Assembly: GCA_910577515.1 (NCBI GenBank)
Contig: CAJTLW010000005.1
Coordinates: forward strand, 24,166-88,165
Reading direction: 5' to 3'
Length of the DNA stretch: 64,000 nt
DNA from: an uncultured Vampirovibrio sp.
GTDB taxonomy: Bacteria > Cyanobacteriota > Vampirovibrionia > Gastranaerophilales > Gastranaerophilaceae
Shown: piece by piece, positions 43,593-51,616 of the stretch
How positions within the stretch are numbered: position 1 is the stretch's first letter
Layout of the letters: each line of letters starts with the position of its first letter
Made by a program: the position numbers and the translations under genes
Notes under the pieces: model-generated
Told to the model about the DNA's origin: nothing
The model's database searches: none
What the model saw: the letters and a program-made list of their open reading frames with translations, nothing else

Positions 43593-44708
43593 TTATGGAT
43601 TTAAATGCTTTTTATTTTTATTAATTGTAATTTTGACGCCAAAAAAACGAATAAGCTTATACTGTTTAGAAGAGTCATTTTTAACAGAAAATAAGTTTTC
43701 AGCAAATGAAATTTTTCTTTCAGGCTGTTTTTGAGCCGATAAGCTTTTAAAAAACCCGGGATAGAGATAATCTGCCCAACACCCTTGAGGACGTCTGTGT
43801 GCTTTGTTAAACTCCTGCTCAAAAATATTATACAAACCATTCAGATATTTATCATTGGCTTTTTTCTGTCTCTCTTTTTGTTCCGGAGTTCTCCACGGTT
43901 CAGCCATTATTGAACAATACAAATCATCATTTTCATCAATTTCTTTAACCCTTTTTAAAACATCATCAAGATTATTAAACTCATTAACATTTATAAAAGA
44001 TTTTGAATTGAATTCATTTACTATATCAGGATTTCCGAAATACACAGGAATAGTATTTGCCATCATTGAAGTGATAATTTTTTCTGACGTATAGCCCCTG
44101 AAAGAAGCATTTTCGGCAGCAATAGAAAATTTATAAGGTCGCTTTAAATCAATACTAATTTTTGCCCAGTCATCACAAAACCTTGTATCATTAATCTCAA
44201 CATTTTTTAAATGCCTTCCCAAAGATTCCACCTGTTTATATTCGGATAACTTATAAAACAACGCATCTCTGGTGGGATGGGAAACAGAATTGCCATAAAT
44301 AAAATTACAAAATTTAGTTTTTTCTTTCAAAATATCTTCAGGTTTTTTGCTGTTTTTAGATAAATCAAGTTCATCTACAGTATTATATAATTGACCGATT
44401 CTATCATCAAAAACGGGTAATGCCAATATTCTGGAACTATCAAAAGAATCATAACAAACAGCATAATCAAATAAATTTAAATCAGGATATAATGCCTCCC
44501 AACAAAAGATAATTCTTATAACTTCGGGCTTTAAATTTAATAATTCAAAAAAATCTTCCTTACAGCGATAAATAGATTCATTACAAATAAAATAATCAAA
44601 GTCTTTGTCTAAAACCCTGACATTAAACCTTTTTTCTAAATATTCCAATATTGTACCTATTGAACCAAAACCCGATGCAAATTTTACTTTTATAGTTTTT
44701 TTCACCAT
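43593..44708 (-). CDS. Alpha-1,3/4-fucosyltransferase family (GT10)
   Basis: A 371-residue GT10 enzyme. The GDP-fucose-binding region is recognisable: KRPYKFSIAAENASFRGYTSEKI followed by NTIPVYFGNPDIVNEFN. In bacteria such as Helicobacter pylori, GT10 enzymes add fucose to make Lewis-type antigens; whether this one does so is unknown. The last 20 residues have RFFGVKITINKNKK, a form of the '(F/I)FG(I/V)K(I/F)...K' tail motif also found in two neighbouring glycosyltransferases. It follows the epimerase gene directly. Confidence 0.87.
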   Translation of the reverse strand: MVKKTIKVKFASGFGSIGTILEYLEKRFNVRVLDKDFDYFICNESIYRCKEDFFELLNLKPEVIRIIFCWEALYPDLNLFDYAVCYDSFDSSRILALPVFDDRIGQLYNTVDELDLSKNSKKPEDILKEKTKFCNFIYGNSVSHPTRDALFYKLSEYKQVESLGRHLKNVEINDTRFCDDWAKISIDLKRPYKFSIAAENASFRGYTSEKIITSMMANTIPVYFGNPDIVNEFNSKSFINVNEFNNLDDVLKRVKEIDENDDLYCSIMAEPWRTPEQKERQKKANDKYLNGLYNIFEQEFNKAHRRPQGCWADYLYPGFFKSLSAQKQPERKISFAENLFSVKNDSSKQYKLIRFFGVKITINKNKKHLNP

Positions 44709-45728
44709 CTACACCCCGTAATATTCCCTGTACCATTGAACAAAATTATGTACACCTTCTTCTACAGTTACTTTTGGTTTAAAATCAAAGGTTTCATATA
44801 ATTTTGAATTATCAGCTTCAGATTTAACAACTTCACCTGGTTGTATCGGCATAAAATTAATAATTGCTTTTTTGCCGATTTCTTTTTCCATAAGCTCAAT
44901 ATAGTGCATCAACTTAACAGGTTTTGAATTCCCTATATTATAGATTTTAAACGGTGCAACACCACTTGAAGACGGGTCTGGAACAGCAATATCATCCTTC
45001 CAGTTTTTATCTGCTGCAGGCAAATCTCCTAAAAGAACTTTTGAAACCCCTTCTGCAATGTCTTCCACATACGTAAAATCTCTCACCATTTCACCATTAT
45101 TAAAAACATTTATGGGTTTTTCTTCAATAATGTTTTTAACAAAAATAAAAAGTGCCATATCAGGCCTTCCCCAAGGGCCGTATGCATTAAAGAACCTTAA
45201 GCCCGTTGTTGGAATTTTAAAAAGATGTGCATAAGAATGAGCAATGGCTTCATTTGCTTTTTTAGTTGCGGCATAAAGACTTAATTGATGATTACACCCA
45301 TCCGTTTCGCACCATGGCATTTTTTTATTTGCCCCGTATACAGAAGCAGTTGAGGCAAAAACAAAATGCTCAACACTGTTGTTTCTACACTCTTCCATCA
45401 GATTTACAAACCCTATTAAATTTGAATCAACATAAGCATAAGGATTCTCAAAACTATAACGAACACCTGCCTGTGCTGCAAGATTTAACACTCTTTGGGG
45501 CTTATAATTATTGAAAAGTTCTGCAAGTTTTTCTCTGTCGATTAAATCCATTCTTGCCTCAATAAACCCGTCAAATTTACGCAAATTTGCTATTCTTGCT
45601 TCCTTCAAATTTATATCGTAGTAATCATTAACATTATCAAGCCCGATTACCGTATGCCCTTTTTTTAAAAGATTTAGCGCAGTAAAATGTCCAATAAACC
45701 CCGCCGTTCCTGTAACCAAAAGCTTCAT
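44709..45728 (-). CDS. NAD-dependent UDP-sugar 4-epimerase (UDP-glucuronate 4-epimerase-like)
   Basis: A 339-residue short-chain dehydrogenase-type epimerase. The NAD site is VTGTAGFIGHFTALNLLKKGH, and the catalytic S...YxxxK is in FASTASVYG and LYAATKKANE. GLRFFNAYGPWGRPDMALF is typical of the CapI/WbpP-type UDP-GlcA or UDP-GlcNAc 4-epimerases. With the adjacent dehydrogenase it would turn UDP-glucose into UDP-glucuronate and then UDP-galacturonate; that route is inferred from gene order. Confidence 0.9.
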   Translation of the reverse strand: MKLLVTGTAGFIGHFTALNLLKKGHTVIGLDNVNDYYDINLKEARIANLRKFDGFIEARMDLIDREKLAELFNNYKPQRVLNLAAQAGVRYSFENPYAYVDSNLIGFVNLMEECRNNSVEHFVFASTASVYGANKKMPWCETDGCNHQLSLYAATKKANEAIAHSYAHLFKIPTTGLRFFNAYGPWGRPDMALFIFVKNIIEEKPINVFNNGEMVRDFTYVEDIAEGVSKVLLGDLPAADKNWKDDIAVPDPSSSGVAPFKIYNIGNSKPVKLMHYIELMEKEIGKKAIINFMPIQPGEVVKSEADNSKLYETFDFKPKVTVEEGVHNFVQWYREYYGV

Positions 45729-46481
45729 TTATTTATCCTCTCCTCTGAATTCAATATTTAGAGGCTTTAATTCTTTCAAAAGCCCGTAGATAGGTAAACC
45801 TTCGGTCATTTTACAAAATGCATTAACATCCTTTGGAAAACATTTACCACCGTAGCCAAATTTACCATCAGGCCCTGGCACCATTGTGTGCGGAGCATTA
45901 ATATATCCACTCAATAATATCCCTTCCTGAATTTTTCTGTAATTTGCCTCCATTTTTTCACACAAATTATAAATACCGTTAAAATAAGTAACCTTTAGCG
46001 CACCAAAGACATTATGGGTATACTTTGTAAGTTCTGCTTCCAAAGATGACATTGTTATAAATTTTTTATTCACGAAAATTTTCTTTAAAAGCTCAATTTC
46101 AGCAGTAAAAATCATTGGCTGTGAACAAAAATCCTGATATGCAGTTCTTTCCGTTAAAAATTCAGGCATAAAATGCACTTTACGGTTACATTCTTTTGAA
46201 AGCCTTTCGCTTGTTCCGGGCAATATCGTAGTTCTTATGAATATAGGTTTATCAGGCAGCTTGCAAATAATTTCTTTTAAAAGGGTTAAATCCTGTGTAC
46301 CGTCTTCTTCTGTTGGAATATGTATGCTCACAAAAACGATGTCAGAATTGCTTAAATCATCATTATATCCCTTATAAGGGTCACTTATTAAAAGATTTAT
46401 TTCAGGATTATGCTCTTCAATCCATTTTTTTAAAGCACCCCCGATAAATCCGCATCCTACAATCCCAACACTAGTTTTCAT
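45729..46481 (-). CDS. Short UDP-glucose/GDP-mannose dehydrogenase family protein
   Basis: A 250-residue member of the nucleotide-sugar 6-dehydrogenase family. The NAD-binding GIVGCGFIGGALKKW is at the N-terminus. FMPEFLTERTA and the catalytic-cysteine motif GYGGKCFPKDVNAFC (Cys near residue 213) are present. Canonical enzymes have about 390-440 residues with a C-terminal nucleotide-sugar-binding domain, which is absent here. Because the gene ends cleanly one base before the epimerase start, this looks like a natural short form rather than a broken gene. Activity is plausible but not certain. Confidence 0.82.
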   Translation of the reverse strand: MKTSVGIVGCGFIGGALKKWIEEHNPEINLLISDPYKGYNDDLSNSDIVFVSIHIPTEEDGTQDLTLLKEIICKLPDKPIFIRTTILPGTSERLSKECNRKVHFMPEFLTERTAYQDFCSQPMIFTAEIELLKKIFVNKKFITMSSLEAELTKYTHNVFGALKVTYFNGIYNLCEKMEANYRKIQEGILLSGYINAPHTMVPGPDGKFGYGGKCFPKDVNAFCKMTEGLPIYGLLKELKPLNIEFRGEDK

Positions 46482-46496
46482 TCACAATGCCTCTCG

Positions 46497-47714
46497 TTAC
46501 TTCCAGTTTTTAATTACAAATTCATAATAATTTAATAACTTTTGCGCAATAGTTTTAGGGTTAAGTCGTTCCGTTGTTTTAAAAGCAGCCTCTTCCATGG
46601 AAGTTTTCTTTTCTTTATCCATATCCATCAATTCTGATATTTTCTTAAACAAACTGCTGCTATTTGCGGCTTGTGCCAAAAGACCATTTTTACCGTCATC
46701 AATTAGCTGGGAAAAATTTTCTTCAGTACCAATTACTATTTTTTGAAAGCGCATTGCTTCAACACATGTGTTTGCAAAATTTTCAGTCCTTGAAGGTAAA
46801 ACAACTCCGTAAGATTTTTCTATCACAGGATATAAAATATCATGCGGCTGTGCTTTAAAATGCAAAACCCTGTCTACATATTGCCTTGCACTTGTTTTAA
46901 TAAGTTCAAGATAATTAACACCCTCTGTATCAATATTTTTACCTATTAATACAAAATATAAATCAGGATATTTTTCTAAAACATCATATATACATTCAGC
47001 AATTTCTTTACAGCCTTTTAATTTCCCGATAGAGCCAAAAAATAACAGATATGGCTTGCCACCCGTTTTTACATTGATTTCATCCGCAACAGAATAATTA
47101 AATTCAAACGTTTCATCCAAATAAGGTGATTCAATTATTTCAATATCTTTTTTTAAATTTAAATCTTTTTTTAATATCTTTGCAATGTGCGCAGACGGGC
47201 CAAATATAAATTTTGAATTGTGAATCTGTTTTGTTTCAAAATCAATTTCATTTTCATTATGCACACCATAGCAAAATTGGTGAACCTTTGCCCAAGAAGA
47301 CAATCTGAGGCAGGATGGAACATTTTTAAGAGGGAATTGTCCTATTCCAAGACAGCTTGCATATTGAATAATATCTATCTTTTTCTTTTTATTTTCAGCT
47401 TTTAATTTATTAGAAACAATGCGTTTTCTGAAATATTCTTCCTTGATTTTCCTTCTTTGCTTGCCCCTTAAAAAACACCAGATAAGTTTTTCAAAAAAAG
47501 TCTTTTTAAATTTTGTATCCCTGTTTAAAAATTCAACATTTATACCGTTAAAATTGATTTTTTTATCAACCGTACTTCTAACTAAAACGTTTACATTATG
47601 ACCCATTTGAGCCAAAACCCGTGTAATTCTGTATAGATAATTAGCTAAACCCCCATCTATTACCTTTAGGCTGTCACAATCAATATATTCTGTAGTTACA
47701 AAAAATATTCTCAC
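46497..47714 (-). CDS. Glycosyltransferase family 4
   Basis: A 405-residue GT-B enzyme. It begins MRIFFVTTEYIDCDSLKVIDGG with the usual GGLANYL acceptor motif, and the donor domain has LLFFGSIGKLKG and PSRTENFANTCVEAM. The start is a GTG with AAGGT eight bases upstream. First gene of the minus-strand glycan operon: its start codon lies 18 bp from the left copy of the palindromic inverted repeat. Confidence 0.9.
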   Translation of the reverse strand: MRIFFVTTEYIDCDSLKVIDGGLANYLYRITRVLAQMGHNVNVLVRSTVDKKINFNGINVEFLNRDTKFKKTFFEKLIWCFLRGKQRRKIKEEYFRKRIVSNKLKAENKKKKIDIIQYASCLGIGQFPLKNVPSCLRLSSWAKVHQFCYGVHNENEIDFETKQIHNSKFIFGPSAHIAKILKKDLNLKKDIEIIESPYLDETFEFNYSVADEINVKTGGKPYLLFFGSIGKLKGCKEIAECIYDVLEKYPDLYFVLIGKNIDTEGVNYLELIKTSARQYVDRVLHFKAQPHDILYPVIEKSYGVVLPSRTENFANTCVEAMRFQKIVIGTEENFSQLIDDGKNGLLAQAANSSSLFKKISELMDMDKEKKTSMEEAAFKTTERLNPKTIAQKLLNYYEFVIKNWK

Positions 47715-47732
47715 CTATACATACCTTACGCA

Positions 47733-47758
47733 CATAACATTTTAAATAAAATGTTATG
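47733..47758. repeat. Near-palindromic inverted repeat, left copy
   Basis: Two 12-base arms, CATAACATTTTA and its exact complement, flank a central AA. It is the reverse complement of the right copy at 47897-47921 (25 bases identical). It lies between the first start codon of the minus-strand operon and its presumed promoter. Confidence 0.9.
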
Positions 47759-47827
47759 TTAATAACTATCCTGTCGTTCAAAGCTATCCTATCACAAAAA
47801 GCCGATAAAAACTTTATTTGTAAAAGT

Positions 47828-47856
47828 TTGTTACAGCTCAAACCCTTGATTTATAT
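47828..47856 (+). promoter_or_regulatory. Candidate promoter inside the inverted-repeat segment
   Basis: TTGTTA (47828-47833), a 17-base spacer and TTATAT (47851-47856) point toward the plus-strand glycan operon. A weaker minus-strand candidate, TTGTTG with a 16-base spacer and TATAAA, overlaps it. Both lie between the two inverted repeats. Confidence 0.45.
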
Positions 47857-47896
47857 ATCCAAAAACCCTCTCAACAAGCTTATTTTAATCACAGTA

Positions 47897-47921
47897 ATAA
47901 CATTTTATTTAAAATGTTATG
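47897..47921. repeat. Near-palindromic inverted repeat, right copy
   Basis: Exact inverted copy (25 bases) of the left repeat, with TT in the centre where the left has AA. It ends 17 bp before the start codon of the plus-strand operon; the ribosome-binding site lies between. Confidence 0.9.
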
Positions 47922-47938
47922 CTCAGCAGGAATTAAAG

Positions 47939-49525
47939 ATGAAAGTAAGCATTGTTCTTCCGGTATTCAATGGAGAAAAATTTATAAAAGATTCAATTGA
48001 AAGCGTTTTAAATCAAACATTTAAAGATTTTGAACTTATAATCGTAAATGATTGTTCAACAGATTCTACCCCTGATATAATAAATTCTTACGCCGAAAAA
48101 GACAGCAGAATTAAAATCATAAACAATAAAACCAATTTAAAACTCCCGCAAAGTTTAAACGTTGGCTTTAAAAATGCCAAAGGCGAATATTACACCTGGA
48201 CTTCTGATGATAACATTTATAAAGAAAATGCCATTGAATATATGGCAAGCTTTCTTGATAAAAACAAAAATACCGCCCTTGTTTCCCTTGGATTTGATGT
48301 CATATCATCAGATGGCAAATTTTTATACTCCATAAACAATAATGGCAAAAATCCAAAACAGCTTTTGTATTCCAACAATATTGGCGCCTGTTTTATGTAT
48401 AGGGCTTCTATTGCAAATCTTGTCGGTACATACAACCCAGACACATTTTTAGCCGAAGATTATGATTATTGGATGAGAATAGCATCAAAAGGAGATATAG
48501 CATACATTAATGAAAATTTGTATATTTACAGAACCCACGAAAAAAGTTTAACTGTAACCCGTAAAAACGAAATTATCAAAGTAGCAAAAGAGGTAAGGTA
48601 TAAAAATTTATACAAACTTGCAAAGCGCCTTTCAAAAAACTTTTTTCAACAAATTTTGCTTATGCTGCAAGTAGTATATAACAATTTAGAGCATAAACCG
48701 TTTTATCGTGAAAAAAATAAAAACAAAAGAATAGTTCACATTTTCGGCATAAAATTTTCATATAAAAAGAAAAGAAAGGCGATAAACTCACCAAAAACTT
48801 ATAATGAACGCCTTACAAAAGAAGAATGGGGTAGTTTATATAATAAAAATCAACTTGAAAATCTGATAAATTCTATAAAAAATAAAGATTATTACATCCA
48901 GACAAAAGATTTATTAAACATAATTCCCAAAAATTCAAAAACTTTAGAAATAGGAAGCGGGACAGGGCAAACTTCTCTTGCCTTAGCCAAAAAGGGCTGT
49001 AATGTCACATTGTTGGATTATGCAAAGGAATGCCTGGATTTATCACAGGCAGCAGCAAAAGAATTGAATTTGAATATCAAAACTCTTTGCACAGATGCAA
49101 TTGAAGATTTGCCATTTAGTGAAAACGAATTTGATTATATATTCCATAGCGGCTTATTGGAGCATTTTACCAAAGAAGAAAGGATTTCAATGCTAAAACA
49201 TTGGCGTCCATATTGCAAAAGTATGATTTCACTTGTACCAAATGCTTCAAGCATAGCATATAGGGTTGGCAAACAAATTATGGAAGAAAGCGGAAATTGG
49301 CCTTACGGAATTGAAACTCCGTTATACAGCCAAGTTGATGATTTCAAACAGGCAGGGTACAGCGTCGAAAAAGAATACACAATAGGAGTTGAACATTCGC
49401 TCAGTTTTCTTGAAAAAAATCATCCACTAAGAATCGTTTTAGAGAATTTAATACAAAACAATAAAATCAAAGATGACTATATGCAAGGGTATTTGCTTGT
49501 AACAATAGGTGTAAAAAAATTCTAA
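47939..49525 (+). CDS. Bifunctional GT2 glycosyltransferase - SAM methyltransferase
   Basis: A 528-residue fusion. The GT2 domain (residues 1 to about 225) has VSIVLPVFNGEKFI, VNDCSTDSTPDII and the acidic TSDDN, AEDYDYWMRI motifs. A linker with RIVHIFGIKFSYKKK (264-278) follows. The methyltransferase domain (about 300-525) has LEIGSGTGQTSLAL (336-349) and DYIFHSGLLEHF. It probably adds a sugar and methylates it or the growing chain. The start giving MKVSIVLP is used because AGCAGGA lies eight bases upstream; the frame is open 61 codons further up, across the inverted-repeat segment. Confidence 0.9.
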   Translation: MKVSIVLPVFNGEKFIKDSIESVLNQTFKDFELIIVNDCSTDSTPDIINSYAEKDSRIKIINNKTNLKLPQSLNVGFKNAKGEYYTWTSDDNIYKENAIEYMASFLDKNKNTALVSLGFDVISSDGKFLYSINNNGKNPKQLLYSNNIGACFMYRASIANLVGTYNPDTFLAEDYDYWMRIASKGDIAYINENLYIYRTHEKSLTVTRKNEIIKVAKEVRYKNLYKLAKRLSKNFFQQILLMLQVVYNNLEHKPFYREKNKNKRIVHIFGIKFSYKKKRKAINSPKTYNERLTKEEWGSLYNKNQLENLINSIKNKDYYIQTKDLLNIIPKNSKTLEIGSGTGQTSLALAKKGCNVTLLDYAKECLDLSQAAAKELNLNIKTLCTDAIEDLPFSENEFDYIFHSGLLEHFTKEERISMLKHWRPYCKSMISLVPNASSIAYRVGKQIMEESGNWPYGIETPLYSQVDDFKQAGYSVEKEYTIGVEHSLSFLEKNHPLRIVLENLIQNNKIKDDYMQGYLLVTIGVKKF

Positions 49526-49556
49526 TTATTATAACAAGAAGAGGTTGCGCAAATAT

Positions 49557-50753
49557 ATGGCAAAATTGATTTATAAAGAAAAAATCGGCAATAAAAGAAT
49601 AATTCATATTTTTGGAATTAAGTTTTCATATAAAAAGAAAGAAACTGCAAACAAGCCCAACTTCTGTAAAATTAAAACCTACATAAAAGAAGTACTGAAA
49701 AATAACAATAACATAAGAAAGCTTGTTGTTATACCATCAGACCCAATAAAAGCGTACGATAATAAAGGAATTGACTGGCTGCAATCTTACTACAACCCCA
49801 ATCGCTTTTTTGATGAAGTTTTCTTATTAAGTCCTCTTGAAAAAGGTATAAATTACAAATACGGAATGCACGTTATAGGGGTAGATGACAAGATTTACAA
49901 AAAAGCACTTAAACTTATAAAACCTGACGTCATCAGAGCGTATGGCGGATATTGGGCAACAACATTTGCTATTAAGAATAAAACCGAAAATACCCCAATT
50001 GTGTCAAGCATCCACGACGACAGGGAAAGTTTATTTCATAAAGAAGTTGACAAGGCAGATTATGTAATATGTATGTCGCAAGCTTGTGCAAATTTGGCAA
50101 AAAACAGAGGTATCCCGGATTCAAAAATAATAATTATGCCAAACAGGGTAGATTTAAATACATTTAAAAAAACCATTATCCATAACAAAGGATTTAAAAA
50201 AGAACATGATAAATATAATATTTTAAGCGTCGGAAGATTAACATCGCAAAAAAATATAGACAATAATATCAGGGCGCTGCAATTTTTACCCGAAAATTAT
50301 TCAATAACATTTGTAGGCAGGGGTTCAAATAAACAATATTGCAAGCTCGCACAAGAATGCGGGGTTTTAAACAGGGTAAATTGGATAGAAACAATTAAAA
50401 ACTCCGATTTACCTTATTATTATTCAACTTGTGACGTTTTTTGCACACCAAGCCGCTCTGAAGGCTTTGGAATCGTATTTATTGAAGCTGCCGCTTGCAA
50501 TACCCCGATTATTACATCAGATATCAAACCAATGAACGAATATTTAACCCATAACAAAGATTCATACCTGATTAAAGAATTTGAAAATCCGAAAGAAATC
50601 GCAAAAGCAATAAAATTCGTATGCGAAAATAAAGAATACTCAAAACTAATCTCAAATAATTCCAGATTAGCGGCAGAAAAATTCGATAAAAGAAAAATAG
50701 ATAAACTGGAAGCAGATATTTATAGTTCAATTATTAACAAAAATAAGCCTTGA
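49557..50753 (+). CDS. Glycosyltransferase family 4 with an N-terminal 'HIFGIKFSYKKK' tag
   Basis: A 398-residue GT-B enzyme: PIVSSIHDDRES, VICMSQACANLA, YNILSVGRLTSQKNID and the donor motif FCTPSRSEGFGIVFIEAAACNTPI. The N-terminus carries RIIHIFGIKFSYKKK (residues 14-28), almost the same as the linker of the preceding protein. The ATG is used; GAGG lies about 12 bases upstream, while an in-frame TTG 12 bases before abuts it. Second gene of the plus-strand glycan operon. Confidence 0.9.
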   Translation: MAKLIYKEKIGNKRIIHIFGIKFSYKKKETANKPNFCKIKTYIKEVLKNNNNIRKLVVIPSDPIKAYDNKGIDWLQSYYNPNRFFDEVFLLSPLEKGINYKYGMHVIGVDDKIYKKALKLIKPDVIRAYGGYWATTFAIKNKTENTPIVSSIHDDRESLFHKEVDKADYVICMSQACANLAKNRGIPDSKIIIMPNRVDLNTFKKTIIHNKGFKKEHDKYNILSVGRLTSQKNIDNNIRALQFLPENYSITFVGRGSNKQYCKLAQECGVLNRVNWIETIKNSDLPYYYSTCDVFCTPSRSEGFGIVFIEAAACNTPIITSDIKPMNEYLTHNKDSYLIKEFENPKEIAKAIKFVCENKEYSKLISNNSRLAAEKFDKRKIDKLEADIYSSIINKNKP

Positions 50754-50833
50754 GCTTGCTTGCTAAAAACATTTTCTTCTTTTGACCCTTCTTTGAATAT
50801 TAAATAAATATTGTTTATTTTAAAGGAGGAGTT

Positions 50834-51376
50834 ATGACAACAGTTGAGCCAATTAGAAGTAAATCTAAATTAAAAAAGATTGAAGAAATTTTAAAAAAAC
50901 AAAGCGAAAGAAACCTTCTTTTCTTTATAATAGGTACAAATTGCGGATTGCGCATATCAGATATTCTGGCGTTAAATGTGGAAGATGTAAAAAATAAAAC
51001 CCATATTCAAATTGTAGAAAAGAAAACAGGAAAATTCAAAAAAATTCCAATTAATGCAAAGCTTAAACCCTTAATTAAAAATTTTACAGCTGGTAAATCC
51101 TTAAATTCACCTCTGTTTAAAACTATTTTTAATAATAGAATGGAAAGATTTGCAGCATACCATATTATAAAAAATGCTTGCAAAAAAGCACATGTGGAAG
51201 AAAAAGTCGGTACCCATACTTTAAGAAAAACATTTGGATACCACTATTATAAAAAATACAAAGACATTGCTATGCTGCAAAAAATTTTCAATCATTCAAG
51301 CCAGGAAATAACTATGCGCTATATAGGTATTGAGCAGGATAAAATTGACAAAAGCTATAAAGAATTTATTTTATAA
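50834..51376 (+). CDS. Minimal tyrosine recombinase (FimB/FimE-sized)
   Basis: A 180-residue site-specific recombinase consisting of the catalytic domain only. All key residues are present: R40 in GTNCGLRISD, a strand lysine in VEKKTGKFKKIP, H128-x2-R131 in THTLRKTF, H154 in IFNHSS and the nucleophile Y163 in MRYIGI. There is no arm-binding or full core-binding N-terminal domain, as in FimB and FimE, which invert a promoter. A very strong AAAGGAGGAG precedes the ATG. It lies 80 bp after the glycan operon and about 2.9 kb from the inverted repeats at 47.7-47.9 kb. Whether it acts there is unproven. Confidence 0.9.
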   Translation: MTTVEPIRSKSKLKKIEEILKKQSERNLLFFIIGTNCGLRISDILALNVEDVKNKTHIQIVEKKTGKFKKIPINAKLKPLIKNFTAGKSLNSPLFKTIFNNRMERFAAYHIIKNACKKAHVEEKVGTHTLRKTFGYHYYKKYKDIAMLQKIFNHSSQEITMRYIGIEQDKIDKSYKEFIL

Positions 51377-51378
51377 AC

Positions 51379-51558
51379 CTAAACTGTTATCATAGATGAA
51401 GCATGATAGCATGTTTCTGCGTCATTAGGGTCTTTTGTAAGCGCTTGGCTGAGAATAGCGCGCATTGATGCACCTGAATTTTTTTCATAATCAAGCTCAA
51501 GTCCATCAAATTCACCTATTTTCCCAAGCGCAAGGGTTTCTTCAGTTGCAACCCTAAA
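51379..51558 (-). pseudogene. 3' remnant of an unidentified gene
   Basis: On the minus strand a frame with no start codon, preceded by an in-frame TAG, reads VATEETLALGKIGEFDGL...YEKNSGASMRAILSQALTKD...TCYHASSMITV and stops at 51379. The composition is coding-like and unlike random AT-rich DNA, and there is no ATG at its beginning, so it looks like the last 57 codons of a decayed gene. I do not recognise the family. It lies tail-to-tail with the recombinase. Confidence 0.5.
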
Positions 51559-51603
51559 CTAACACAGTTGCATTATTTAAACCCTCTAAAAATTTTATTT
51601 TGC

Positions 51604-51609
51604 TATAAT
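51604..51609 (+). promoter_or_regulatory. -10 box of a candidate leaderless promoter
   Basis: TATAAT ends seven bases before the second ATG of the EamA frame and overlaps the first ATG. No ribosome-binding site or convincing -35 box is seen. Confidence 0.4.
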
Positions 51610-51616
51610 GTTTTTT

